Positions 17,947-25,036 of a stretch of 32,003 nucleotides of DNA are shown piece by piece. The translations under genes were made by a program, and so were the position numbers. The DNA comes from a virus: positions 1 to 32,003 of the IMG/VR virus record IMGVR_UViG_3300002144_000740. One strand, given 5' to 3'. The notes beneath the pieces were generated by a model. It saw nothing but the letters and a program-made list of their open reading frames with translations. It made no database searches and had not been told where the DNA came from. Numbering within the stretch: position 1 is the first letter of the stretch; the number at the start of each line of letters is the position of its first letter.

Positions 17947-19446
17947 ATGACAATTAAAATCAGTGAATTACCCAGTTTAGAATCAGCAACGCTGATTACT
18001 ACGCCAACGACAGTTATACCCTTAGTTGCTAATACTGGCGCAGAAAATACCACTTTCATTACCACAATCGCCAATGTTAAAAGCTATGTAGAAAGCGGAG
18101 ATTTTTCGTCGACTGGTACGGTAACAGTGGGCTCGTCGTTGATAGTTACCACTGATGCCACAGTTGGTGGAAACTTGATTGTTAACGGTAATTTGAATAT
18201 CACAGGTGCAAACAATTTGGCAGTGACTGATAACGTCATCGAACTACACGTTGCCAACACAGCAAACATTGCAGAACCCTGGACGTTTGATGACGGTAAA
18301 GACATAGGTATACGTTTTCACTGGTATGGTACGCAAGATCAAAACGCCGCATTGGTATTTTCAGCGGCTAACCGTGCGTTTGAATTTTATGACACTGGGG
18401 CGTTGGGATCAAATGTATTCACCGGTAATACTTACGGTCCGATTAGGGCTGGACGAGCAACATTTGTAAACACCACTCCGGCAACCGGCAATGCCACTGG
18501 TTCATTGCAAACATACGGCGGTATGAGCGCAACAGGAAGTATTTGGTCAGGGGGTAACATCACTGCCACGCAACAACTGTCGGCCAACAGTGCAGTTGTT
18601 GCATTGGACATCCGCAGTACCACTTCTAACACAGCAGGCGCTACACAAGTAGGATCACTGAGATCAAACAGCTTTGCTACTGTTCACACCACATTAGTAA
18701 CGGGCGGCACTGCTACGGTGAATGCCGTAAACGTTAACACCGCTGCCACCATAGGCACTACTTTGATTGCCACAGGCGACATAACCGGCGCTACTATAAC
18801 ATCAAATGCCAACGTAAGCGGAATCGGGGCTGCATTCAGCGGTGTTGGCGTGTTTGCCAGTATACAGAATACACCAATAGGTTCGGTCACGCACTCGAGC
18901 GGCAAATTTACCACATTAAATGCCACCGGCGCAACTACTTTGGACAGCACAGCCAGCGTGGATGGAGTACTGACTACAAACGGTATTGTTCCGTTCGGCA
19001 ATGCCAACGCAAATATTGGATCTACCAGCAATCAATACAATGTGATTTTTGCTCAAGCAAGCAGAGCACTATACGCTGACTTGGCAGAAAAATATGATTC
19101 TGATGCAGAATACGATCCTGGGACAGTGGTTATTTTTGGCGGTGATCGCGAAATAACAGTGACAGACATCCCAGGCGATGTCAGAGTCGCCGGCGCTATC
19201 AGTACAGAGCCTGCATATATTATGAACAGCGGCAGTACAGGTTTAGAAGTTGCATTACGCGGTAAAATCCCAGTTAAAGTGATAGGTGCAGTGACTAAAG
19301 GTGATTTGTTAATAACATCTGCAATGGTGGGATATGCTTGCTCTGTTAGACGGTACCCGGATAGTAGTCCCAATGCGGTATTCGCCAAAAGTTTAGAAAC
19401 AAATACCAGTCAAACTGCAAGAACAATATGGGCAGTTATAGTATGA
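17947..19446 (+). CDS. Tail fibre-like protein with DLAE-type C-terminal domain
   Basis: This 499-aa protein begins with MTIKISELPSLE, a common start of phage fibre proteins. Residues about 75-160 form the widespread fibre module with GNLIVNGNLNITG, VTDNVIELH and DDGKDIGIRFHWYG. A low-complexity Thr/Ala/Asn-rich shaft follows to about residue 350, as expected for a trimeric beta-helical fibre. The C-terminal 125 residues begin with YADLAEKYDSDAEYDPGTV (D378). This domain also closes the 493-aa protein at 20233 and resembles the C-terminal domains of other phage appendage proteins that may fold or self-cleave, though no catalytic residue can be assigned here. The start follows an AATAAATA octamer. 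The stop overlaps the next ATG by ATGA. Confidence 0.82.
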   Translation: MTIKISELPSLESATLITTPTTVIPLVANTGAENTTFITTIANVKSYVESGDFSSTGTVTVGSSLIVTTDATVGGNLIVNGNLNITGANNLAVTDNVIELHVANTANIAEPWTFDDGKDIGIRFHWYGTQDQNAALVFSAANRAFEFYDTGALGSNVFTGNTYGPIRAGRATFVNTTPATGNATGSLQTYGGMSATGSIWSGGNITATQQLSANSAVVALDIRSTTSNTAGATQVGSLRSNSFATVHTTLVTGGTATVNAVNVNTAATIGTTLIATGDITGATITSNANVSGIGAAFSGVGVFASIQNTPIGSVTHSSGKFTTLNATGATTLDSTASVDGVLTTNGIVPFGNANANIGSTSNQYNVIFAQASRALYADLAEKYDSDAEYDPGTVVIFGGDREITVTDIPGDVRVAGAISTEPAYIMNSGSTGLEVALRGKIPVKVIGAVTKGDLLITSAMVGYACSVRRYPDSSPNAVFAKSLETNTSQTARTIWAVIV

Positions 19447-19607
19447 TAAATAACAATACTGATTCTATGAAATACACATCTGATGAGCAAGAGCCTAAGC
19501 GTGTTGCTCCGGAAACACCAAATGAATCATCAGGGATATATGTTCGGGGTTTTTTGAAAATTACAGACCCCGAAACTGGTAAAGTTCTAATAGAAACAGG
19601 GAATTAA
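19443..19607 (+). CDS. Small 54-aa phage protein related to the start of the next gene product
   Basis: An ATGA overlap (19443-19446) couples this short frame to the fibre gene upstream, and it ends 11 nt before the ATG at 19619. The product starts MINNNTDSMKYTSDEQEP and closes with YVRGFLKITDPETGKVLIE and a short tail. The closing half looks like the opening of the next protein (VQGHVKIWDPRTQEVFID): V-x-G-x-x-K-I-x-D-P-x-T-x-x-V-x-I. The first 30 residues are polar and probably disordered. The tight fit between two structural genes and the motif match make it a likely real gene. A small structural cofactor is possible, but the function is unknown. Confidence 0.65.
   Translation: MINNNTDSMKYTSDEQEPKRVAPETPNESSGIYVRGFLKITDPETGKVLIETGN
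19445..19452 (+). promoter_or_regulatory. T4-late-type promoter octamer GATAAATA
   Basis: GATAAATA overlaps the stop of the 499-aa fibre gene and the first codons of the 54-aa frame. It could drive the 197-aa gene starting at 19619, but not the 54-aa frame as annotated. Confidence 0.35.
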
Positions 19608-19618
19608 CGGATCGCAAT

Positions 19619-20212
19619 ATGTTAGATAACACAAACGCAATGGTACAAGGACATGTTAAGATTTGGGATCCAAGGACCCAAGAAGTTTTCATTGACAAGC
19701 CCAATGCTATTCACTACGAAAACATGAGTGAAGCATTGGCAACGAGTATAGGCAACAAAGCAACAAATTACATCAGTAATATGGCGTTTGGAAACGGCGC
19801 CACGGTAGTTGATACAACTGGTGTTATTACTTATTTGCCACCGAACACATATGGTCAAAGCGCAACATTGTATAATCAAACTTATACAAAACTAGTAGAC
19901 GATACTAGCGCACTTAACTTAGATCCTACCAGAAACTTTATCGAAATTAGACACACACCTGGATTAATTTTTACTGATATTTTTGTTAGTTGTCTATTAG
20001 ATTATGCAGAACCTGCAGGACAGCAGAGTTTCGACAATAGCGCAAGCATGCAAGGTACCTATGTTTTCGACGAACTAGGACTGGTCAGCAACTCTGGAAA
20101 ATTATTAACACATGTGATTTTCCACCCTGTGCAAAAAGCACTAAACAGATTAATTCAAGTTGATTACACCGTTAGAATACAAACACTAACCAACTTGAGT
20201 AGTAATTTATAA
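19619..20212 (+). CDS. Virion structural protein of unknown role (GHVKIWDP family)
   Basis: This 197-aa protein opens with MVQGHVKIWDPRTQEVFIDK, then NAIHYENMSEALA and NYISNMAFGNGA, an N-terminal pattern seen in structural proteins of aquatic T4-like phages. The rest is predicted beta-rich, with DPTRNFIEIRHTPGL and a C-terminal HPVQKALNRLIQVDYTVRI segment. It has no signal peptide or membrane helix. It lies between two fibre genes, so a tail or fibre-attachment role is inferred from position. No enzymatic motif is visible. Confidence 0.7.
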   Translation: MLDNTNAMVQGHVKIWDPRTQEVFIDKPNAIHYENMSEALATSIGNKATNYISNMAFGNGATVVDTTGVITYLPPNTYGQSATLYNQTYTKLVDDTSALNLDPTRNFIEIRHTPGLIFTDIFVSCLLDYAEPAGQQSFDNSASMQGTYVFDELGLVSNSGKLLTHVIFHPVQKALNRLIQVDYTVRIQTLTNLSSNL

Positions 20213-20213
20213 A

Positions 20214-20221
20214 AATAAATG
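20214..20221 (+). promoter_or_regulatory. Late-promoter-like octamer AATAAATG
   Basis: AATAAATG lies just after the stop of the 197-aa gene and 11 nt before the ATG at 20233. It has two mismatches to TATAAATA. Confidence 0.3.
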
Positions 20222-20232
20222 GTTATATAACA

Positions 20233-21714
20233 ATGGCATATACAATTAATAAAACAGACGGAACAACGCTAACTATCATCGCAGATGGCACAGTTAACGA
20301 TACCAGTACCGAATTAACACTAGTCGGTAAAAACTATGCAGGTTACGGGCAGTTTTTAAACACTAACGTTGTTCATTTGTTGGAAAATTTCAGTAACGAC
20401 ACTGCGCCCACTACACCGTTAACCGGTCAACTTTGGTGGGATACGCAGGGTAACTTAAAAATTTACAACGGGTCTGCATTTAAGACGTTGAGTTCTATCA
20501 CTAGCAGTACTGCACAACCCGCATCAGCAGTAACAGGAAACAGTTGGTGGGACACAGCCAACAGCCAATTTTATGTATACAGTGGAACAAGCTGGGTACT
20601 AGTTGGGCCAGCTTTTGGCAGCAATACTGGAACAAGTGGCACAATCGTTGGTACAATCACAGACACTGGAAACGTTTCCCACGTTGCAGTAAACGTGTTT
20701 GTTGCAGACCAATTGATGACAATTATCAGCAGTGACGACACATATACTCCGCAAACATCTATTACGGGGTTTACAACAATTAAGCCTGGATTTAACTTAA
20801 TTGGCACAGCGGCGCTGGCTAACGTTGCATATTACGGAACTGCCAGCGATTCCAGTACGTTAGGAAACGTGGCTGCTGTGAATTATGCAAGAACAGATAT
20901 TGCTGAAACATTTGACAATACTGTTACTATTAATAACAACAGTGGACTAACGGTAGGCACAGGCACTAATTTCACAACATCGATTAGTGGTACAACTACA
21001 CAATTAACCAGCAATAATAACAATGCCAACATTGCTGTCAGAGTCAATGTAGGTGGCCTGATCACAACCGCAATGCAAGTTATCGGAGCAAATGCAAGAG
21101 TAGATTTTGCCAATGCCATTACCACTGCTGGTACTATCACAGCGCAAGCCACCGGATACATCATTGCCAAGAATACTGATAATGCTACTAGCAATGTCAC
21201 TGGTGCTATACAAACAGACGGCGGTATATCTGCTAAAAAAGCAATTTTCGCAAGCGGCAACATAACATCCTCGGCCAACATTAACGGTGTGTATTTCACA
21301 GGTACTGCTGTTGGCGCATTATATTCTGACTTGGCAGAACGCTATCTGGCGGATGCGGTATACGACCCCGGCACAGTTTTAATGATGGGCGGCGAACAGG
21401 AAGTTACAATTTGCAATGAAGAAAACTCCATTGATGTATTTGGTGTAGTTTCCACTGATCCAGCGTATTTGATGAATAGTCTGAACGGTAGCGCAGAATT
21501 AAGACCTGCTCCTCCAGTTGCTATGGTAGGACGAGTACCAGTTAAAGTGACAGGTCAGGTGAAAAAAGGACAACGTTTAGTGAGTGCACTAAACGGGTTT
21601 GCACAAGCAGCGCCCGATAATGTCAACCCAATGGCTGTTATCGGGAGAAGTTTAGAAAACAAAATGTCAGATTCTGAAGGTGTCATTGAAGCTGTGGTTA
21701 GAATAAATACTTAA
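20233..21714 (+). CDS. Tail fibre-like protein with GQLWWDT repeats and DLAE-type C-terminal domain
   Basis: This 493-aa protein starts with a widespread phage fibre module: LTLVGKNYAGYGQFLNTN (about 29-46), HLLENF, then GQLWWDTQGNLKIYNG (about 65-80). A second copy, GNSWWDTANSQFYVYSG, lies at about 104-120. These resemble sugar-binding-type modules repeated in tandem. A Thr/Asn/Ala-rich shaft runs to about 360. From YSDLAERYLADAVYDPGTV (D366) onward it matches the C-terminal domain of the 499-aa protein, including AYLMNS, GRVPVKVTGQVKKG and a closing AVVRI strand. Two fibres with the same tip or maturation domain and different shafts suggest two receptor-binding or scaffold-like appendages. 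Confidence 0.82.
   Translation: MAYTINKTDGTTLTIIADGTVNDTSTELTLVGKNYAGYGQFLNTNVVHLLENFSNDTAPTTPLTGQLWWDTQGNLKIYNGSAFKTLSSITSSTAQPASAVTGNSWWDTANSQFYVYSGTSWVLVGPAFGSNTGTSGTIVGTITDTGNVSHVAVNVFVADQLMTIISSDDTYTPQTSITGFTTIKPGFNLIGTAALANVAYYGTASDSSTLGNVAAVNYARTDIAETFDNTVTINNNSGLTVGTGTNFTTSISGTTTQLTSNNNNANIAVRVNVGGLITTAMQVIGANARVDFANAITTAGTITAQATGYIIAKNTDNATSNVTGAIQTDGGISAKKAIFASGNITSSANINGVYFTGTAVGALYSDLAERYLADAVYDPGTVLMMGGEQEVTICNEENSIDVFGVVSTDPAYLMNSLNGSAELRPAPPVAMVGRVPVKVTGQVKKGQRLVSALNGFAQAAPDNVNPMAVIGRSLENKMSDSEGVIEAVVRINT
21702..21709 (+). promoter_or_regulatory. T4-late-type promoter octamer AATAAATA
   Basis: AATAAATA overlaps the last codons of the 493-aa gene and lies 17 nt before the ATG at 21727, the same spacing as at the gp6-like gene. 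Confidence 0.45.
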
Positions 21715-21726
21715 AAGGCACAACAG

Positions 21727-22665
21727 ATGACGTATTCATTAGGCGGATTAATTCAAGCAAGCGACTACAATGGTTTTGTAGGCGGAAACGGCGGCGGCGC
21801 AAACGTCTCGGGTCAACTCAACACAGTGTTGGCCACTGGATACGGAAATGCTGGGTACGGTCAATCGGCAGTGTCTAACGTTAGTATCGCTGGATCAGTC
21901 ACTGCCACCCAATGGAGTACATTGGTTGCAGGGGTCAACGTGGTTCGAAGCCACCAAGCTGCATTCAGTAACTTATCGCTTTATGTTGCAGGTACTACCA
22001 TCAATGCAACTACTGATGTTTCTACTAATTTATCAACAGCATATACCAATAGATTAGCTCACGCAGCAACGGGTACAGTTACCACAGGCGCCAACAAAAC
22101 TCTAAACATTGTCAGTGCGAACACCACCGATGCAGTAACTGCGAACCAGGAAAATACCGCAACATTTGCCAGTGCAGATCAGGCACGTTATTTCTTCAAT
22201 GCAGGCGGTGAGCTCCGTTATGTTATTGCCAGCTCCGTTAATACAGGCGCCACAGCTCGCGGATCGTCGTTGGGAACACTGGCAGTCAGCGGCTTAGGCA
22301 CTAAAGTGTTTGACGGTCAGAACGCAGCCGCTCGCACTGGGACTGGTTATACTGTCACTACCGATCAAACGACCGGTGCCGGCTACTTTGGACAAACTGC
22401 TAGTTATGTCACTAGATGTCAAATCACTGGTGGGGACGCAGCATATACCTCAGATTTTGTACGCATACAGACCAAAACAAATGGAGCTCAGGGGTCTAAC
22501 GCTGACAACGGATCAATTTACTATTTTTACCTAACTTTGAACAGCGCCGCACAAAGCCCAGCATTCGACGACAGTATCGATATGACAGTCACTTATCGAA
22601 TTGACGTGGCTGCGCCCAGCACAACATATTTGACTGCGTCATGGGGCGCAGTGACCATCGCCTAA
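21727..22665 (+). CDS. Fibre-like virion structural protein
   Basis: This 312-aa protein has a Gly-rich start (FVGGNGGGANVSGQLN), an Ala/Thr/Asn-rich middle and the motif ARYFFNAGGELRYVI at about 156-170, found in many phage tail or fibre proteins. The C-terminal part is beta-rich: FVRIQTKTN, YYFYLTLNSAA, DMTVTYRIDV. It shows no DLAE domain. AAAGG about 10 nt upstream of the ATG is the best ribosome site in this block. It is the last structural gene before the promoter and stem-loop at 22682-22718. The precise role is unknown. Confidence 0.7.
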   Translation: MTYSLGGLIQASDYNGFVGGNGGGANVSGQLNTVLATGYGNAGYGQSAVSNVSIAGSVTATQWSTLVAGVNVVRSHQAAFSNLSLYVAGTTINATTDVSTNLSTAYTNRLAHAATGTVTTGANKTLNIVSANTTDAVTANQENTATFASADQARYFFNAGGELRYVIASSVNTGATARGSSLGTLAVSGLGTKVFDGQNAAARTGTGYTVTTDQTTGAGYFGQTASYVTRCQITGGDAAYTSDFVRIQTKTNGAQGSNADNGSIYYFYLTLNSAAQSPAFDDSIDMTVTYRIDVAAPSTTYLTASWGAVTIA

Positions 22666-22681
22666 TAGAATACTATTTAGG

Positions 22682-22710
22682 TTGACTTTTAGATAGGTAC
22701 GTAGTAATAT
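22682..22710 (+). promoter_or_regulatory. Sigma70-like promoter candidate upstream of the modification gene block
   Basis: TTGACT (22682-22687), a 17-nt spacer and TAATAT (22705-22710) fit a host-type promoter. Transcription would start near 22717, about 25 nt before the ATG at 22742. The other junctions with octamers lack this arrangement. Confidence 0.4.
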
Positions 22711-22718
22711 GTACCTAT
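22693..22718 (+). terminator. Perfectly spaced 11-bp stem-loop with GTAA tetraloop; terminator or operator
   Basis: ATAGGTACGTA-GTAA-TATGTACCTAT pairs over 11 bp with one G-U pair and leaves a GNRA-type loop. It is followed by TACCTTTTG, a short T run, so it could terminate the fibre transcript. It also overlaps the spacer and -10 of the promoter candidate, so it could be an operator. Confidence 0.5.
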
Positions 22719-22741
22719 TACCTTTTGTAATGTGAATATCA

Positions 22742-23059
22742 ATGACTACAGAAATCGAAACGTTAGTGGCTGAGGTTAAACAAGCAACCGACTACCAAAT
22801 CAATAAACGAATATTAAAAGAAAAAATCAAAACGGATTTGCATTTGGTTTACAAAACCGGAATGTTTTTAGTAACCCCGGAACTACTGGCATTTACTGCA
22901 ACTTGGCCTGATGACACATTTTATCTGGCAGATGTATACGAAAATCCCGTGGAGATTATCAAAGAAGAATTTTTGCAATTGGCAAGAATGCATTATCACA
23001 CTGTGATGAATACCTGGCACCAACAGCATGAAGAACTCAAACGAATTAGAAAAGTCTAG
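22742..23059 (+). CDS. Conserved phage protein of unknown function, 105 aa
   Basis: This is a small, mostly helical, charged protein: TLVAEVKQATDYQINKRILK, then KIKTDLHLVYKTGMF and a WPDDTFYLADVYENPVEI segment. The C-terminal helix is rich in His, Glu and Lys (RMHYHTVMNTWHQQHEELKR). It has no Cys pairs, signal peptide or membrane segment. It resembles small uncharacterised proteins near fibre genes in T4-like aquatic phages, but I cannot name the family. It opens the overlapping gene chain behind the 22682 promoter, and its last 32 nt overlap the next gene, so the two are probably translated together. Confidence 0.7.
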   Translation: MTTEIETLVAEVKQATDYQINKRILKEKIKTDLHLVYKTGMFLVTPELLAFTATWPDDTFYLADVYENPVEIIKEEFLQLARMHYHTVMNTWHQQHEELKRIRKV

Positions 23060-23852
23060 AGGCGTTGTAGTCTTTGCGTTTAATACCAATTTGGTAGATT
23101 ACGTTGCCATTGCAGATCTCACTAGTAGACTCACGAATAAATTTTTAAAATTGCCTGTCACACTAATTACTGACAGTAAAGCAGATCCCGGATTCAATTA
23201 TGACAAGGTTGTCAGAGTTGAATACAGTGGCAGTAATTTTAGACCAAATAGATCAGCTGGTATAGATGAGTGGAAAAATTTTGGCAGATACCTGGCTTAC
23301 GAATTAAGTCCGTACGATGAAACAATTTTATTAGATGGCGACTACTTGACATTGGATGATAGTTTACTTAAACTTTGGGAACAACCGTTTGATTATAAAC
23401 TAATGTACGATTCTTCTACTCCCGACGGCAAGATCGCGAATATCATAAGCAACACTGGCTTATCTTTTGTATGGGCCACTGTGGTATTGTTTAAAAAATC
23501 GACTCGTGCAAAAATGCTATTTGATTTTGTAGGAAAAATTCAACGTAACTATCCCTATTACAAAACCTTGTACAATGCCGACGGTTCTTACCGCAACGAT
23601 TATGCTTTTGCGATTGCAGACTTGGTTTTGAATGGGTACACCATTGATAAACAGCAGGGAATCCCTTGGAATATGATGACTATAGAAAATCCAGTAATCA
23701 GTATAGACGTCAATAATCACAAACTTGTGGTAAGGGAAAAAGATCGGGCAATTGTCATGCCCTGGCAAAATTTGCACATCATGGATAAAAAATATCTGCA
23801 ACACTCAAAGTTTAAACAATTTGTTGATGAGGTGGTTGATGTCGCAACATAA
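23028..23852 (+). CDS. Glycosyltransferase-like protein (GT-A type), paralogue 1
   Basis: This 274-aa protein has a Rossmann-like opening strand and loop (RGVVVFAFNTNLVDYVAIA, from residue 11), then PVTLITD. A LLDGDYL motif follows, with Asp-Gly-Asp at 103-105, placed as the metal/nucleotide-sugar DxD motif of GT-A glycosyltransferases. FVWATVVLFKKS and a central RNDYAFAIADLVLNGY segment fit an acceptor-side domain. It is shorter than many enzymes of this type and shows no membrane anchor. Its N-terminal pattern matches the next protein (FA-x-NT-x2-VDY), so the two are tandem paralogues. It overlaps its upstream and downstream neighbours. Donor and acceptor cannot be inferred. Another nucleotide-binding role is possible. 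Confidence 0.65.
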   Translation: MKNSNELEKSRGVVVFAFNTNLVDYVAIADLTSRLTNKFLKLPVTLITDSKADPGFNYDKVVRVEYSGSNFRPNRSAGIDEWKNFGRYLAYELSPYDETILLDGDYLTLDDSLLKLWEQPFDYKLMYDSSTPDGKIANIISNTGLSFVWATVVLFKKSTRAKMLFDFVGKIQRNYPYYKTLYNADGSYRNDYAFAIADLVLNGYTIDKQQGIPWNMMTIENPVISIDVNNHKLVVREKDRAIVMPWQNLHIMDKKYLQHSKFKQFVDEVVDVAT

Positions 23853-24693
23853 AGAGCAACAAGGGTTCGTTACATTTGCGCAAAACACGGACTCGGTTGA
23901 TTATTTAAAATTGGCTTACGTACAAGCCATGAATATAAAGCTCACACAAAAAATCAACAAGTATGCAGTGATAGTGGATAAAAAAACTGCGGCATTGGTA
24001 ACTGATCAACATCGACAGGTGTTTGATTACATAATTGAACTGACTGACGATTGCTCTACTGAATTCAGTAGATTTGCCAATGAATGGCAAGTGTTCCATT
24101 TAACTCCGTTCAAGGAAACAATCAAAGTGGAAAGCGATCTGTTGTTTACTCGTAGCATAGATCATTGGTGGGATACCTTCCGGCTGAGGGACGTGGTACT
24201 GAGTACAGGTTGTAAAAATTATCTCGGCGAAAACAGCAAGGATCGACGCTATAGACAATTTTTCGATGACAATGATTTGCCGGACGTTTACAACGGGTTG
24301 ATGTATTTTAGATACAGTAATCATGCTGCAATATTTTTTGCAAAAGCAAAGGCAGTGTTTGAAAATTGGCAAAGTCTCACCGATTTAGTATTAAAAAATT
24401 GCAGAGAAGACTCGCCTAGTACCGATGTATTGTACGCTGTCACTTCATTATTAACCGACCCGACATTGTCTGCCTTGCCCAGTGCAGACTTTATTAACTT
24501 TGCGCATATGAAGCCCGGTATAAACGGATGGTCGGATGCAGCAGCATGGAATGAATCTGTGCTGACCGAAAGATCTCAGGACATGATTCGTGTTAACCAC
24601 ATTAATCAGTATTCGCCAGTCCATTACTTCGTTAAAGAATATGTTACAGACACTATGGTAAAAGAATATGAGCTTAGATCCGGAATTAATTGA
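23839..24693 (+). CDS. Glycosyltransferase-like protein, paralogue 2
   Basis: The start is placed at the ATG at 23839, preceded by GAGGTGG at a good distance. An upstream ATG at 23752 would add 29 residues entirely inside the previous gene. The 284-aa product begins MSQHKEQQGFVTFAQNTDSV, then DYLKLAY, and parallels the preceding protein. The place of the DxD motif is taken by VESDLLF (Glu-Ser-Asp at 98-100), a variant seen in some GT-A-like proteins. Further signatures are WWDTF, YNGLMYFRYS and SPSTDVLYAV. It overlaps the neighbour on each side. Activity is uncertain because the first acidic residue of the motif is Glu. Confidence 0.6.
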   Translation: MSQHKEQQGFVTFAQNTDSVDYLKLAYVQAMNIKLTQKINKYAVIVDKKTAALVTDQHRQVFDYIIELTDDCSTEFSRFANEWQVFHLTPFKETIKVESDLLFTRSIDHWWDTFRLRDVVLSTGCKNYLGENSKDRRYRQFFDDNDLPDVYNGLMYFRYSNHAAIFFAKAKAVFENWQSLTDLVLKNCREDSPSTDVLYAVTSLLTDPTLSALPSADFINFAHMKPGINGWSDAAAWNESVLTERSQDMIRVNHINQYSPVHYFVKEYVTDTMVKEYELRSGIN

Positions 24694-25036
24694 AGAACTA
24701 AAACGATTAGACGCATTAATGAATGCGCCGAAACCAGTTATCGAATACAGATTTTATCATGATGAATCTGGTAGGATCACTCAGTGTGCAGAAATTTCGC
24801 CGTACCCAGACGGCGATAAGTACATCGTAGTAGATGAATCAGTATACAAAGATTATTACAATTACAGAATTTCAAACGGTCGAGCAGAAAGAATTATTAA
24901 AGACACTGGTCATATAAAATCTTCTTTTGTCAAATGCAACTCGGGGTTTAGAGTTGTCAATGGTCATGCTAGTTTGCTAGTAGAAGAAACTGAAAATTAT
25001 CAAGACATAGAGTATTATGACACAAGAAATAGTTGA
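24668..25036 (+). CDS. Unknown protein, 122 aa, within the glycosyltransferase/radical SAM block
   Basis: This is a small acidic alpha/beta protein. After an acidic helix (LDPELIEELKRLDALMNA) it has YRFYHDESGRITQCAEISPY, a VVDESVYKDYYNYRI segment and a hydrophobic C-terminal half (GFRVVNGHASLLVEE). It has no recognisable catalytic motif, metal-binding cluster, signal peptide or membrane segment. It overlaps the neighbouring genes by 26 nt (upstream) and 20 nt (downstream), so it is co-translated with two glycosyltransferase-like proteins. A subunit or adaptor role is possible, but only the context suggests it. Confidence 0.65.
   Translation: MSLDPELIEELKRLDALMNAPKPVIEYRFYHDESGRITQCAEISPYPDGDKYIVVDESVYKDYYNYRISNGRAERIIKDTGHIKSSFVKCNSGFRVVNGHASLLVEETENYQDIEYYDTRNS

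Noticed and set aside
18084-21299. Long minus-strand frames rich in Val, Pro and Leu opposite the fibre genes
   Set aside because: Their hydrophobic composition is the complement of Thr/Asn/Ala-rich fibre codons, not evidence of membrane proteins.
23752-23838. N-terminal extension of the second GT-like protein
   Set aside because: The extra 29 residues lie wholly in the previous gene and do not fit the paralogue; GAGGTGG precedes the ATG at 23839.
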